The notes beneath the pieces were generated by a model. The model was not told where the DNA came from. It did not search any database and worked only from the letters and a program-made list of their open reading frames with translations. From positions 306,805 to 370,804 of the IMG/VR virus record IMGVR_UViG_3300030385_002649: a DNA stretch of 64,000 nucleotides. The stretch is one strand, 5' to 3'. This document shows, piece by piece, positions 1 to 8,533 of this stretch. The translations under genes and the position numbers were made by a program. Position 1 is the stretch's first letter, and every line of letters starts with the position of its first letter. Source of the DNA: a virus.

Positions 1-1527
1 GCCATATACTTCTGATTTGTGGAGACCGTGGAGATGCTTGCCTATCATCCCTACTGGCAATTCTTTATCGCCGTGGTAGCCTGGTCTTCTGTCAACCTCG
101 CTTTGTTTCGTTGGCATAAAAGGGTCGATTAAGAAATTGAGACCTTTAATCCCAGTAGGGATCTTGATTACGCTATAGATGTGTCCTGCTGAGCTTTTGT
201 AGGTCAGGCCGGTTTCAGATGGGTCCTTGTCTAATAAGCCTCCTCTTACAGCTTGACTGACGACGTTTGTCACTTGTTTGAAGATTGCGCTGGCTGGCGG
301 GAAAAGCGGCTTGTCTTCAGAAGACCACGGATGCTTCTCTTGATCGTCTTTGCCGAACTTTACTGGCTTCTCTAACCCTATCTTGTCGCCCCGTTCGTCG
401 AACTCGCCTGGAATGTAATCCATAGCGGTGTCCATGTTGAGGACAGCTTCGACATAATAAACGTAAAATTTGCCAAAGTTCACTTTTCCTGGAAGCTCAA
501 GGTCTCTGTGTTGACGGTGAGGAGGAGCACCAGTGAACACCTTTGTATAAGCGTTTCTTGGGATTTTGAAAGTAAGGTTGTCATAGACTGATTCGGCGCT
601 CTTAGGTCCGAGGATCAGTTCTTTAATCGAATAGCCGCCGAGTGCGGTATTTGGAGTGTCGTCTAAGCCAAGTCTTTCAATGACCGCTTCAGCGATATCC
701 GCCTTATATTGGTTTAGGACGATATAGACCACTTCATTATACTGGTACTGCAGCCATTCTGGGGTGCCTTCAGCGCCCTGCCCTTGCCTACCGAAGCTCA
801 TTCTATTTCGTTTAGCAGACTTTCCGACAGGTCGGTCGATAAACGGGGGACGCACTGGGTCTCCGCACACCCAACCAATTTCACCCGAGTTTACTCTGCT
901 TCTTACGGTTTTCTTAGCTGCAAAGCCTCCTGGAGAGTTTGGATCTCCAGTTCCGCCGATTTTCTTATGGCGAGCTAAACACCAAGGGCACTCGTCGATC
1001 TCGTCTGAGTTAGGGCCATGGCGTTGCCAGACTTTTCCCTTATGAGGAGGCCAAAAGCCAGCTTCAGAGCTATATCCGGATTTCCGCCATTCGTTGCCTA
1101 AAATTTCGAATTCTTGCTTAGTGATGTCATCATAAATCCCGACGCCAGACGCGGTTGAGACTAGAGAATTGAGCCTAAGCTGATCTCTTAGTTCCCGCCC
1201 AGTGTCCTCTCCGCCTTCTTCTGCATTTGGGAAGATACCTGGTTTGCAGGTGATGTTGCCTTCTTCGTCTTCGATTTTTTCGCCATACATTAGACCTTCG
1301 AACGTATCGTATTGTACGGAACTTGAACTACTGATGACCCCTGCTTCGATTAGAGTTTCTTTAATAGAATCGAACTCGTTATTGGGAATAACAACTTCGC
1401 ACTCAATTCTGTAGCCTTTACGACTATCTAGACCTCTAGTACCAACCACTACAGCGTAACCGTTTTTGGCGGCTACTTGTTTTGGATCATCTTCAAAAAG
1501 CAATTGACGAATCTCAGAGTCGAGCAT
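1..1527 (-). CDS. Large phage protein, N-terminal 509 aa (cut by window edge)
   Basis: The frame is open from an ATG at 1527 to the left edge, so the C-terminus lies outside. The start follows an AAGG ribosome-binding site just downstream of the 1575-aa gene's stop. I do not recognise the family. A C-P-W-C pair near residue 180 and a later W-V-C-G suggest a small metal site, and the neighbouring 1575-aa protein has a comparable C-D-R-C-W pair. No signal peptide or membrane segment is seen. Its size and position beside other giant unknown proteins fit a virion or virion-associated role, which is inference. Confidence 0.8.
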   Translation of the reverse strand, partial: MLDSEIRQLLFEDDPKQVAAKNGYAVVVGTRGLDSRKGYRIECEVVIPNNEFDSIKETLIEAGVISSSSSVQYDTFEGLMYGEKIEDEEGNITCKPGIFPNAEEGGEDTGRELRDQLRLNSLVSTASGVGIYDDITKQEFEILGNEWRKSGYSSEAGFWPPHKGKVWQRHGPNSDEIDECPWCLARHKKIGGTGDPNSPGGFAAKKTVRSRVNSGEIGWVCGDPVRPPFIDRPVGKSAKRNRMSFGRQGQGAEGTPEWLQYQYNEVVYIVLNQYKADIAEAVIERLGLDDTPNTALGGYSIKELILGPKSAESVYDNLTFKIPRNAYTKVFTGAPPHRQHRDLELPGKVNFGKFYVYYVEAVLNMDTAMDYIPGEFDERGDKIGLEKPVKFGKDDQEKHPWSSEDKPLFPPASAIFKQVTNVVSQAVRGGLLDKDPSETGLTYKSSAGHIYSVIKIPTGIKGLNFLIDPFMPTKQSEVDRRPGYHGDKELPVGMIGKHLHGLHKSEVYG

Positions 1528-1539
1528 ACCTTATATTTA

Positions 1540-4500
1540 TCATCGGTAGAGGTATTCGTTAGTATTGTCTCCAATAATATCGATGATACGTTGTTCGGTT
1601 TGCTCCCGAGACTTGATTTCCTCCAAGAACTCAAGATATTCTTCTTTATCAGAGCGCTTTTTGGTGTCCCAAATGGTTTCCAGTTCTCCAGGATAAACCT
1701 TGATGATTGCTTCCTTAACTAAGTTGTTTGGGTCAAGCTCAACGAGACACATTCCGTCGTCGCATTTTTCGATCATATAACCAAGCAAGCCGTTAAACGA
1801 TGCTTCCTCGTTGATGAACCCCTTGATAGCAACACGACAGAAATCGCCTTCGATACGCCTCATTGGCCTATTATAGCCATCGTTGAGCGTTTCAGGTCTC
1901 GCACCAGTCCACCGTGTTCTCCACTTTGGATCAGCCTTACGCATCGCCGCGCTAAGTTCACGGGCATCTCTGACGTCTTTTCTAGTGAGGGACGTCATGG
2001 TCACAATGCTATAATCTTGGTCTAGCCTTCCAGTTGGGTCTTGGTCCAATTTAGACATTCTAGTTCCGTGTGCCCACATAATCAAGTTGCTGATGGACCT
2101 CATCACCTTGGCGATTCCAATACTAAAGAAGTGTTTTCCTGTCTTAGGGTCAATCGCATCAGTCGAGATTAGAGGAGACTTGATCAGCGCCATCAAGTCC
2201 TCTGAAATGCCAGAATAAAACTGTCTAATTGGCTTAGAGAGTAATTTTTTGTACTTCGGACTAAGCGAAGTTTCGGTATTGATGTAATCGTATACTTTAG
2301 CGATTGGACCGTCGGCTTTCCAGTACTTTCTGAAGTACGGGACGATGAATTTGTGAATCAGAGCGTTCTTGATTCTGTTCTTCTCGGCAGCTGGTTTTCC
2401 AATAGATTCTTTCAAATGACGCTCTGAAAGATTATAGATTTCTTCCAAATCATCAAAGATTCCGGCTACGATACCCTCAGGTAGAGGTCTGAAGTGGAAG
2501 GCCCAGCAACGGTCACAAACAGGGTTCTGAGCGTTTACGACTCTTGGTCCGGTTTTGCTACCACCCGCCGTTTCGGCATCATTTACTAGTTGGTCACGTT
2601 CTTCTGGGTTGACTTCCCCGCTTCGATCCATAGCAGCAATTTTGTCTCGTGCGTCGCCCTCTTGAGGCGAGACCATTTTCCAATCAGTCTTGCCCTCATC
2701 TGTAGAGATTTCTGCAACTCTTCTCGGCAGCTTAGCGTTGTTAGCTGGCAACTTGCTCTGACAATTTTGAGTCATGCCGCCAATCTTAACAGAATACGAA
2801 CACTTGAGGTTCCTCTTAGAAGAGTCGGCCGCTTTAGCTCCAGACACCACTTCAACCATACTGTTAGGGTCGATTACCCATTGGACATCTGGCCCCTTTT
2901 TGGTGTGCATGACCGTGTCGTGATAATAACCATCCCACATTTGGCGGGCCATGTATAAGGCTTTTGTAAATGGAACGTTCTTTAGGCGGTCGATAGTCCA
3001 GCCTTGTTTAGCGATCGCTCTATAAATGCGCAAGGCTTTTTTGACGGCTTTTTTCTTCTGTTCTTCGCTAGCACCGTCCTTGTTGACCGCCATGAAAGCT
3101 TTAGCTATACCCTTTAATGTGAAACCACCTTTTTCTTTTTCGTCTTGCATATAAGGCATGAGGTACTCGGCGACTCTTGCACCACCTGGGCCTTTAAGAC
3201 CAATGTCGGCAGCGACTTCTTCAGGGTTTCTCTCCCAGTCGAAATCTTGGATAGCCCATGGGAATTCTTCTATAACGAGGTTCGGCCCGTCCCACTTTAG
3301 GTCTAGTAGAGCTAGCCCCATTTGGCGACGAGAAGATCCAAACACTTCTTGGAATGACTCGGAGGCAGGAGGAAGTTTAAGCTTTAATGCTTCGGCTGGC
3401 ATTCGAGACTTGCTCTTGTCGTCAAGTTCTTCTTTATAAACGATCCAAGGTTGGAAATCGTTATCCCCAAAGACGCGGGAGTCAGCTGAGATATCGTTTC
3501 TTAGGCTAGTAACGATTTCCAGAGCACTGGCAATACCTTGTTTGCTGTACTCTTCTGGGTTTCCTCTGAAGTTTTTGAACGCTTTCTTTTCAACGTTAGC
3601 ACCGTTGCTATCGATTGGCAAGTAATCACCATTAGCGATTTCTTCTGCTGAATAGATCTCAGCCGAGCCCTCATCAGTCTTCTTGAGAGGCAGTTTCAGG
3701 TTCTTGACTTGTAACTCTTTAGAGTTAAGACTTCGCTTCATCTGGCCTTTGGCTATGACATCAAGCAATTTTAGATGTCTAGTGGCCCTCTTGGCGTATT
3801 CTCTATAAGGCATTCCAACAACGTGACCCACTGCTGGATGGTTGTGACTGTCTAGCTTAGCTTCTTCTGAGGTTGAGTAAACACCATAGACGAGCGGTTC
3901 GTCATACTTGACTTTTTCGCCGGTTTCCTCGTCTACTTGTCCGACTGGGAAGACATCTACCAGGTCAATCTCTGGGTTAGACAACCAACCTTTTTGAGAC
4001 AATTCTGATCTTGTGATTGCGTCAACAGTTGTTGTTTCGTCACCCGCAAGGATGTTAACGTTTACAAGTTCATTAGGGTTGTAACCCATAGATACTAGAT
4101 AAGAATCATGATCGAAGTCCGGGCTAGCAAAGTCATAATTGTTGATATCGAATTCTTTGTCTCGCGTTTCAACTTTAGTATCTCTAGGAGATGGGCGGTT
4201 TAGAGTTCCAAACTTTTTGCTTACCATCTTCTGAGCCGTGAAAAACCTCTTTTTACCCTTCGCTGTTGTGATGGTAGCGCTTAACGTCTTGAGGTCAGCG
4301 GGGCCTCCCGTGAACTTCTTCTCAAGCGGGAGGACTACTCCGATTGGGTCGCCCTTATCGTCGAACGTCGGACGCCCATCATCTAGGACATAAACCATAG
4401 TTGGCATTTGAGAAGCCGAAACGACGAGGTCCTTTGGATCCTCGGATTCCCTAACCTTTTTGTATTCCTCGAACGTTAATTGTTCTTTTCGAAGTTCAGC

Positions 4501-6267
4501 TGACGAAGCTCCGTCTGAACTACCTGGCAGCCCCCAGCCTTCTACTTCGTCAGTGATTACTGGCTCATAATTAGCATAACCATTATCCATCTGAGGCATG
4601 AAATAGTAGACAGTATAGAGTTGGTCGTGAGACTTGGCGACGTCATCTGATCGACCCTGAAGCTTGGCTCCTACATTTTCGTATTCGTCGTATGATTCTG
4701 GCCAAAACTTGCTAAAAATGGCATAAAGAGGGCCGTTAACTCCGAAATTTCTATTCTGATGGTCGTTAGCTGTTCCGATCCACTTAGAAATAAGATTATT
4801 TTCAATCGCTTTAGTAATGTTGCCGTAGACGCCTATAATTCTTTGTGAGATATCTACGAGTATTCTTTCCATGCTGTCAACCTGAGCAGAGGTCTGAGCG
4901 ATTTGTTGTGGAGTAGCTAGTGGTTGCGCGCTTTGATAATCTGCGCCGCCAAGTTGACTTTCTTTCTTTTTTTGGGTAGTTCTTGCTGATACTTCCATCT
5001 CGTTAAGATCATTGAGAAGTGACACGTACTTTTCAATTTGTTTGTCAAACTGAGGAGAATAAGGGATTCTGAAAGGCTGAGCCGGACTATAATTGATGCT
5101 GACGCCGACGCTGCGAGAGTAATTCTCTAAGTCCTTTATCTGCTTCCATACTCCGGTTTCTTCTAGAATTTGTTTTATTTTTCTAACTTCGTCCGCTTCA
5201 ACACCAAACCCTGTCAGACTTTCGTCGTCGATAAGTTCATCGACTTGGAAGACTGGGACCATTTTCTCTGGGACGTTTTTCCTAGCTTGCTTAGCCTGGA
5301 ATTTTACTTTGGTCTTGGCTCTTTGGATTTGTGAAAGAAAACCGCCAATATGTCCCATTCCTACTGCTTTTAGAGCTTTTGGAAGAGCAAATTCGTTACT
5401 CTTCACTCCATCATAATAGCTGCGGAGGCCGTCTTGGATTAGTCCCCAGTTTTGTTGTCTTTTCTGGCTGTATTCTGGTCGGCTGAATCCTGAGATTCCT
5501 TTTTGCGAAACGTTTAGAGCATCGTCTCTAGAGTAAGGCTCCTCGCCACCAACGGTAGAGCCAGGTCCGGTTGCGTCTTGGACTTTTTGGTGAGCATCAT
5601 AATCGTCAGAAGACATGGTGTCTTCTTTTGATCGCCTATTAAATGGGATGATATCTCTGAATGGGTCATCCTCGAAGTCTCCTTGGCTTTCTGGGGCTTT
5701 GACGGGCTCGACTTCTTGGCTTCCGTGTTGGAGACTCGGTGTGGCGAACGCTGAAGTTTGTTCTTTTTCTTCTTCGTCTCCACGAACTCTAGGGCCGTCT
5801 GATTGTGAAACGTCGGAGTCTCCAGCATAGTAATCGTCGATGCTGGTTGATTCTTCGATTTCGTCGAACCATTCTCTAACGGCGTCGAAGGGTTCAGAAG
5901 CTAATTTGAATTTGTCACCTTGTGTTTTGTTTAGAGTGTCTAACAGCCATGGCAGAGCGGTATCGGAGACGTACTCTGTGAGCCGTTCGATTTCGGCGAG
6001 GTCTATGTCCCCTTCTTCGGCGACGTTACTCAGGATCGAAGCGATCTCTTCTGATGGATACTTGCTTAGGAAGCTGTTGAATGACGTTCCCCATCTTTTG
6101 ACATCTTTTTCCAGCAGACTAAAGTCACCACCTTGAGAATCGTCATACTTTGGAAGATCAAAGTGTGGGAATCGGTTGTTTAGTCTTTGAAATTCTAATG
6201 CGAAATCTTCGATTCCTGATCCAGAATCGTCAATCGCTTCGGCTATCACATTGATAATGTTTTTCAT
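1540..6267 (-). CDS. Giant phage protein of unknown function, 1575 aa
   Basis: A single uninterrupted frame. The longest frame opens at 6381, but that start has no ribosome-binding site and would run through the 72-aa gene upstream; the ATG at 6267 has a GAGAG just before it and gives a sensible N-terminus (MKNIINVIAEAIDD). The first 350 residues are acidic and probably helical. Near residue 1250 there is a C-D-R-C-W-A-F-H cluster followed by charged helical sequence. No enzyme motif is recognised. Plausible roles are a structural, internal head or injected protein, as is common for giant unknown proteins of jumbo phages; this is inference. Confidence 0.8.
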   Translation of the reverse strand: MKNIINVIAEAIDDSGSGIEDFALEFQRLNNRFPHFDLPKYDDSQGGDFSLLEKDVKRWGTSFNSFLSKYPSEEIASILSNVAEEGDIDLAEIERLTEYVSDTALPWLLDTLNKTQGDKFKLASEPFDAVREWFDEIEESTSIDDYYAGDSDVSQSDGPRVRGDEEEKEQTSAFATPSLQHGSQEVEPVKAPESQGDFEDDPFRDIIPFNRRSKEDTMSSDDYDAHQKVQDATGPGSTVGGEEPYSRDDALNVSQKGISGFSRPEYSQKRQQNWGLIQDGLRSYYDGVKSNEFALPKALKAVGMGHIGGFLSQIQRAKTKVKFQAKQARKNVPEKMVPVFQVDELIDDESLTGFGVEADEVRKIKQILEETGVWKQIKDLENYSRSVGVSINYSPAQPFRIPYSPQFDKQIEKYVSLLNDLNEMEVSARTTQKKKESQLGGADYQSAQPLATPQQIAQTSAQVDSMERILVDISQRIIGVYGNITKAIENNLISKWIGTANDHQNRNFGVNGPLYAIFSKFWPESYDEYENVGAKLQGRSDDVAKSHDQLYTVYYFMPQMDNGYANYEPVITDEVEGWGLPGSSDGASSAELRKEQLTFEEYKKVRESEDPKDLVVSASQMPTMVYVLDDGRPTFDDKGDPIGVVLPLEKKFTGGPADLKTLSATITTAKGKKRFFTAQKMVSKKFGTLNRPSPRDTKVETRDKEFDINNYDFASPDFDHDSYLVSMGYNPNELVNVNILAGDETTTVDAITRSELSQKGWLSNPEIDLVDVFPVGQVDEETGEKVKYDEPLVYGVYSTSEEAKLDSHNHPAVGHVVGMPYREYAKRATRHLKLLDVIAKGQMKRSLNSKELQVKNLKLPLKKTDEGSAEIYSAEEIANGDYLPIDSNGANVEKKAFKNFRGNPEEYSKQGIASALEIVTSLRNDISADSRVFGDNDFQPWIVYKEELDDKSKSRMPAEALKLKLPPASESFQEVFGSSRRQMGLALLDLKWDGPNLVIEEFPWAIQDFDWERNPEEVAADIGLKGPGGARVAEYLMPYMQDEKEKGGFTLKGIAKAFMAVNKDGASEEQKKKAVKKALRIYRAIAKQGWTIDRLKNVPFTKALYMARQMWDGYYHDTVMHTKKGPDVQWVIDPNSMVEVVSGAKAADSSKRNLKCSYSVKIGGMTQNCQSKLPANNAKLPRRVAEISTDEGKTDWKMVSPQEGDARDKIAAMDRSGEVNPEERDQLVNDAETAGGSKTGPRVVNAQNPVCDRCWAFHFRPLPEGIVAGIFDDLEEIYNLSERHLKESIGKPAAEKNRIKNALIHKFIVPYFRKYWKADGPIAKVYDYINTETSLSPKYKKLLSKPIRQFYSGISEDLMALIKSPLISTDAIDPKTGKHFFSIGIAKVMRSISNLIMWAHGTRMSKLDQDPTGRLDQDYSIVTMTSLTRKDVRDARELSAAMRKADPKWRTRWTGARPETLNDGYNRPMRRIEGDFCRVAIKGFINEEASFNGLLGYMIEKCDDGMCLVELDPNNLVKEAIIKVYPGELETIWDTKKRSDKEEYLEFLEEIKSREQTEQRIIDIIGDNTNEYLYR

Positions 6268-6292
6268 AACACTCTCGTACTGGTTATCTTTG

Positions 6293-6511
6293 CTAGCCCG
6301 TCTGTTGGCCAGACATCCCATTGATATCTTGGACGATCTTAGAAAGTTGTTGCTCTTCGGCTCTAATATCCCTAGAACCATTTGGTCTTAGTTGGCCAGG
6401 ACCAAAGCCAACGTCGATCTGATCAGGGCCTATAATTTGTTTTAGCTCTTTAGCTACTGGGCGGCCCAACTTGTATCTAGTTACCTGGATCCGGGAGGTC
6501 TGGGATTTCAT
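6293..6511 (-). CDS. Small protein coupled to the vWA gene, 72 aa
   Basis: The start overlaps the stop of the vWA gene as ATGA, typical translational coupling in this genome, and the frame ends 25 nt before the 1575-aa gene. The product is mixed charge and soluble, begins MKSQTSRIQVTRYKLGR and has a GFGPGQ turn. The family is not recognised. It probably works with, or is only co-expressed with, the vWA protein. Confidence 0.65.
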   Translation of the reverse strand: MKSQTSRIQVTRYKLGRPVAKELKQIIGPDQIDVGFGPGQLRPNGSRDIRAEEQQLSKIVQDINGMSGQQTG

Positions 6512-7260
6512 CTTCGGTCTTCTGCTTCCTTTATTTTCTCCCTGACGTAAAACCCTCCGCCACCAATTGCTAGAGCGGTCATAAATTGATCTTCCTGAGA
6601 CCCTTTTTGAATATTTCCAATCCCAAGGCAATTGACTTGGATAGGATCAAGTTTAGCTTTAGCCCTTCTGTCCTGCAAATTGAGCAAGTAAGTTTTGTGA
6701 TATCTGAGACGCCATTCGAAAAAGTCCTCGCTTCGCTCTTTACGGACCTTGGCGTTACCTGGAAAAGAAGGCGGGACGTTATCGCTAAACCCGCCGTCGC
6801 TAATAACAACGATGCTGATGCGTTCTCGTTTCTCTTCAAATGCTTGTTTAAGTGCTGGCAGAACACTAGTTCCGCCGCCAAGGTCCAGGCCGTCCAACCA
6901 TTTGTGCGCTTTTTTAAAAGCTACTTGAGATGGCATTCCTGCCCACCCTTTTGGGATTCCTTCTTCGGCGACTCCAGGCCATCTAAGAACTTGGTCATCG
7001 AAAGCAATGAGAGCTATTTCCATTTCATCGATTGGTTGTTTTGCGATCATAGCAAAAGCTGTGAAGGCCCGGTCCAACTTATTTCGGCTCATACTGCCGC
7101 TACAATCATATATGAAGAGCACGTGTTTTTGAAATCTAGTCTTTTGCTGAACGACTTCAATTTCTGTATATTCTTCCTTCTCTTCGTCCGCTAGAGAAAA
7201 AGGGATGAGAAGAGAGAACAGAGTTAGACTAGCAAAAAAGACCTTTAATTTCCGGGACAT
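6508..7260 (-). CDS. Secreted von Willebrand factor A (vWA) domain protein, 250 aa
   Basis: The ATG at 7260 has AGGAG 7 nt upstream; a GTG two codons earlier is less likely. Residues 5-24 form a signal peptide ending in SLA followed by an acidic stretch. The vWA domain starts near residue 47 (HVLFIYDCSGSMS) and keeps the metal-ion adhesion site D52-x-S54-x-S56, a GGGTS threonine loop near 134 and a VISDGG strand near 155. vWA domains bind protein partners through the bound metal. In a phage, an exported vWA protein could act in the periplasm or on the cell surface; the partner is unknown. Confidence 0.85.
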   Translation of the reverse strand: MSRKLKVFFASLTLFSLLIPFSLADEEKEEYTEIEVVQQKTRFQKHVLFIYDCSGSMSRNKLDRAFTAFAMIAKQPIDEMEIALIAFDDQVLRWPGVAEEGIPKGWAGMPSQVAFKKAHKWLDGLDLGGGTSVLPALKQAFEEKRERISIVVISDGGFSDNVPPSFPGNAKVRKERSEDFFEWRLRYHKTYLLNLQDRRAKAKLDPIQVNCLGIGNIQKGSQEDQFMTALAIGGGGFYVREKIKEAEDRR

Positions 7261-7522
7261 TATCACTCCTTGTTAAGATCACATGTTTATTTTTATATCT
7301 TAAGGAGGTATCAATAAACCATTGTAGCTGCTTAAAATTTAAAAAATCTTTAGTAGTCCCATCTTCGAATTCAATTCGATATTGAAACTTACTGCGATTT
7401 TCTAGTTTTCTGACCGCCAAGATAGGCGATAATTTATACGGGGGAGTGGAGTACGGCTTTATAACTCTGGAAGTGACTCTTCTAGCGAATGTTACTTCGA
7501 GTTTTCGTCTTTCTTCGGACAT
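7229..7522 (-). CDS. Hypothetical protein, 97 aa
   Basis: A basic, soluble protein with a central strand-rich part (YRIEFEDGTTKDFLNFKQL). It overlaps the vWA start by 32 nt and the upstream gene by 31 nt, longer overlaps than usual here, so the exact start is uncertain. The family is not recognised. Confidence 0.65.
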   Translation of the reverse strand: MSEERRKLEVTFARRVTSRVIKPYSTPPYKLSPILAVRKLENRSKFQYRIEFEDGTTKDFLNFKQLQWFIDTSLRYKNKHVILTRSDNVPEIKGLFC

Positions 7523-7917
7523 GCCTGGATGCTCATTCCCTTTTCGACCAAGTTTTTAAGCTCGCCTTTTCTGACTGAGTCATAGCGCGCAAATTTTGGA
7601 TTAATTTCTGTATTAGGAGATTTGTGGCCAACCCTAGTTGTAGCGCCAGAAACATTCCAGGTCCAGTCTTGTTCAATGTGGCGATTCTCTATCAAAAGTT
7701 GCACGGCACGGCTAGGGTTGACAGCCCCGGGCCAGAAAACAACTCTTTTGTGCTTAGGAGAAAATCTTCCGCAAGCCAAATAAGTTTCACGTTTAGAATG
7801 GTAAGGCAGCGTTGATTCTAGCTTACATAGCGCTAATTTTTCATTTCTGAGAACGTAAAAAGCCATAGAATCATGGTCGTCTAGCATAGCGTCTGGGGTA
7901 GCGATTGAATCACTCAT
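7492..7917 (-). CDS. Hypothetical protein, 141 aa
   Basis: A soluble protein starting MSDSIATPDAML, 8 nt inside the end of the upstream 62-aa gene. It contains YLACGRF and VVFWPGAVNPSRAVQLL segments, giving a globular look without recognisable catalytic motifs. It belongs to the minus-strand run 8490-6293 and is probably co-transcribed with the vWA gene. Confidence 0.7.
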   Translation of the reverse strand: MSDSIATPDAMLDDHDSMAFYVLRNEKLALCKLESTLPYHSKRETYLACGRFSPKHKRVVFWPGAVNPSRAVQLLIENRHIEQDWTWNVSGATTRVGHKSPNTEINPKFARYDSVRKGELKNLVEKGMSIQACPKKDENSK

Positions 7918-8098
7918 ATTTCACCAAGTCGAGGAGTCTTTCCACAGCTTTGCGGTCCTCTAACTCTTTATCTACAATTGGGAATAATGAGTTTGTTATC
8001 ACTTTAGCCATCCAGTTGTGCTGAGAATAAAACACTCTCTTGCTTTCTGTGTGGTATAAGCGGATTGTTTCGTTTACTTTTTTAAATTCCTTATTCAC
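7910..8098 (-). CDS. Hypothetical protein, 62 aa
   Basis: A short, mostly helical charged protein (MNKEFKKVNETIRLYHTESK). Its start overlaps the stop of the 131-aa gene as ATGA and its stop overlaps the next start by 8 nt, which supports translation. Function unknown. Confidence 0.65.
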   Translation of the reverse strand: MNKEFKKVNETIRLYHTESKRVFYSQHNWMAKVITNSLFPIVDKELEDRKAVERLLDLVKYE

Positions 8099-8490
8099 GA
8101 TCCGGTTCTTTCGGGGATCACCCTATGAACGTTAGCAGTGATGATAGCATACTTAGTATTCAATCCATTCCTTATTAGGGTGATCTCTTGATTTTTAGAT
8201 ACTCCATCGTTCAGCTGTAATTGCTTCCCGTTTCTAAAAGGCGTGTGCGTTTCAAAGTTGGTTCCAGTAATTCCATATGCTTGTTTTATCGTCTTGACGG
8301 ATTCGGAAGGATATGCTTGTTTCTGAATATTAGATCTTTCGTGCACGTTTCCTATCGTGTCTTGGCTCATTGTTTTAATGGACGCCAGTCTGACTGTGGC
8401 AGTCTGATCTCTAAAATCAGTGGGCCGTTTCTCGTCGTCAGACAAAGCATTGACCACTATTATAATAACAAAATCGTTTAAACCTAGCAT
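8095..8490 (-). CDS. Hypothetical protein with hydrophobic N-terminus, 131 aa
   Basis: First gene of the minus-strand run, diverging from the 1309-aa gene across 43 bp. The N-terminus (LNDFVIIIVVNALS) could be a signal peptide or short anchor; the rest is polar and ends near HRVIPERTGS. GAGATG before the start gives only a weak ribosome-binding site. Family not recognised. Confidence 0.65.
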   Translation of the reverse strand: MLGLNDFVIIIVVNALSDDEKRPTDFRDQTATVRLASIKTMSQDTIGNVHERSNIQKQAYPSESVKTIKQAYGITGTNFETHTPFRNGKQLQLNDGVSKNQEITLIRNGLNTKYAIITANVHRVIPERTGS

Positions 8491-8533
8491 CTCTTATCTT
8501 TGAAGCGACAAAAATAAATATGTAGGCAACAAT

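Noticed and set aside
6268-6381. Longer N-terminus for the 1575-aa protein
   Set aside because: No ribosome-binding site at 6381, and the region is already coding in the frame of the 72-aa gene.
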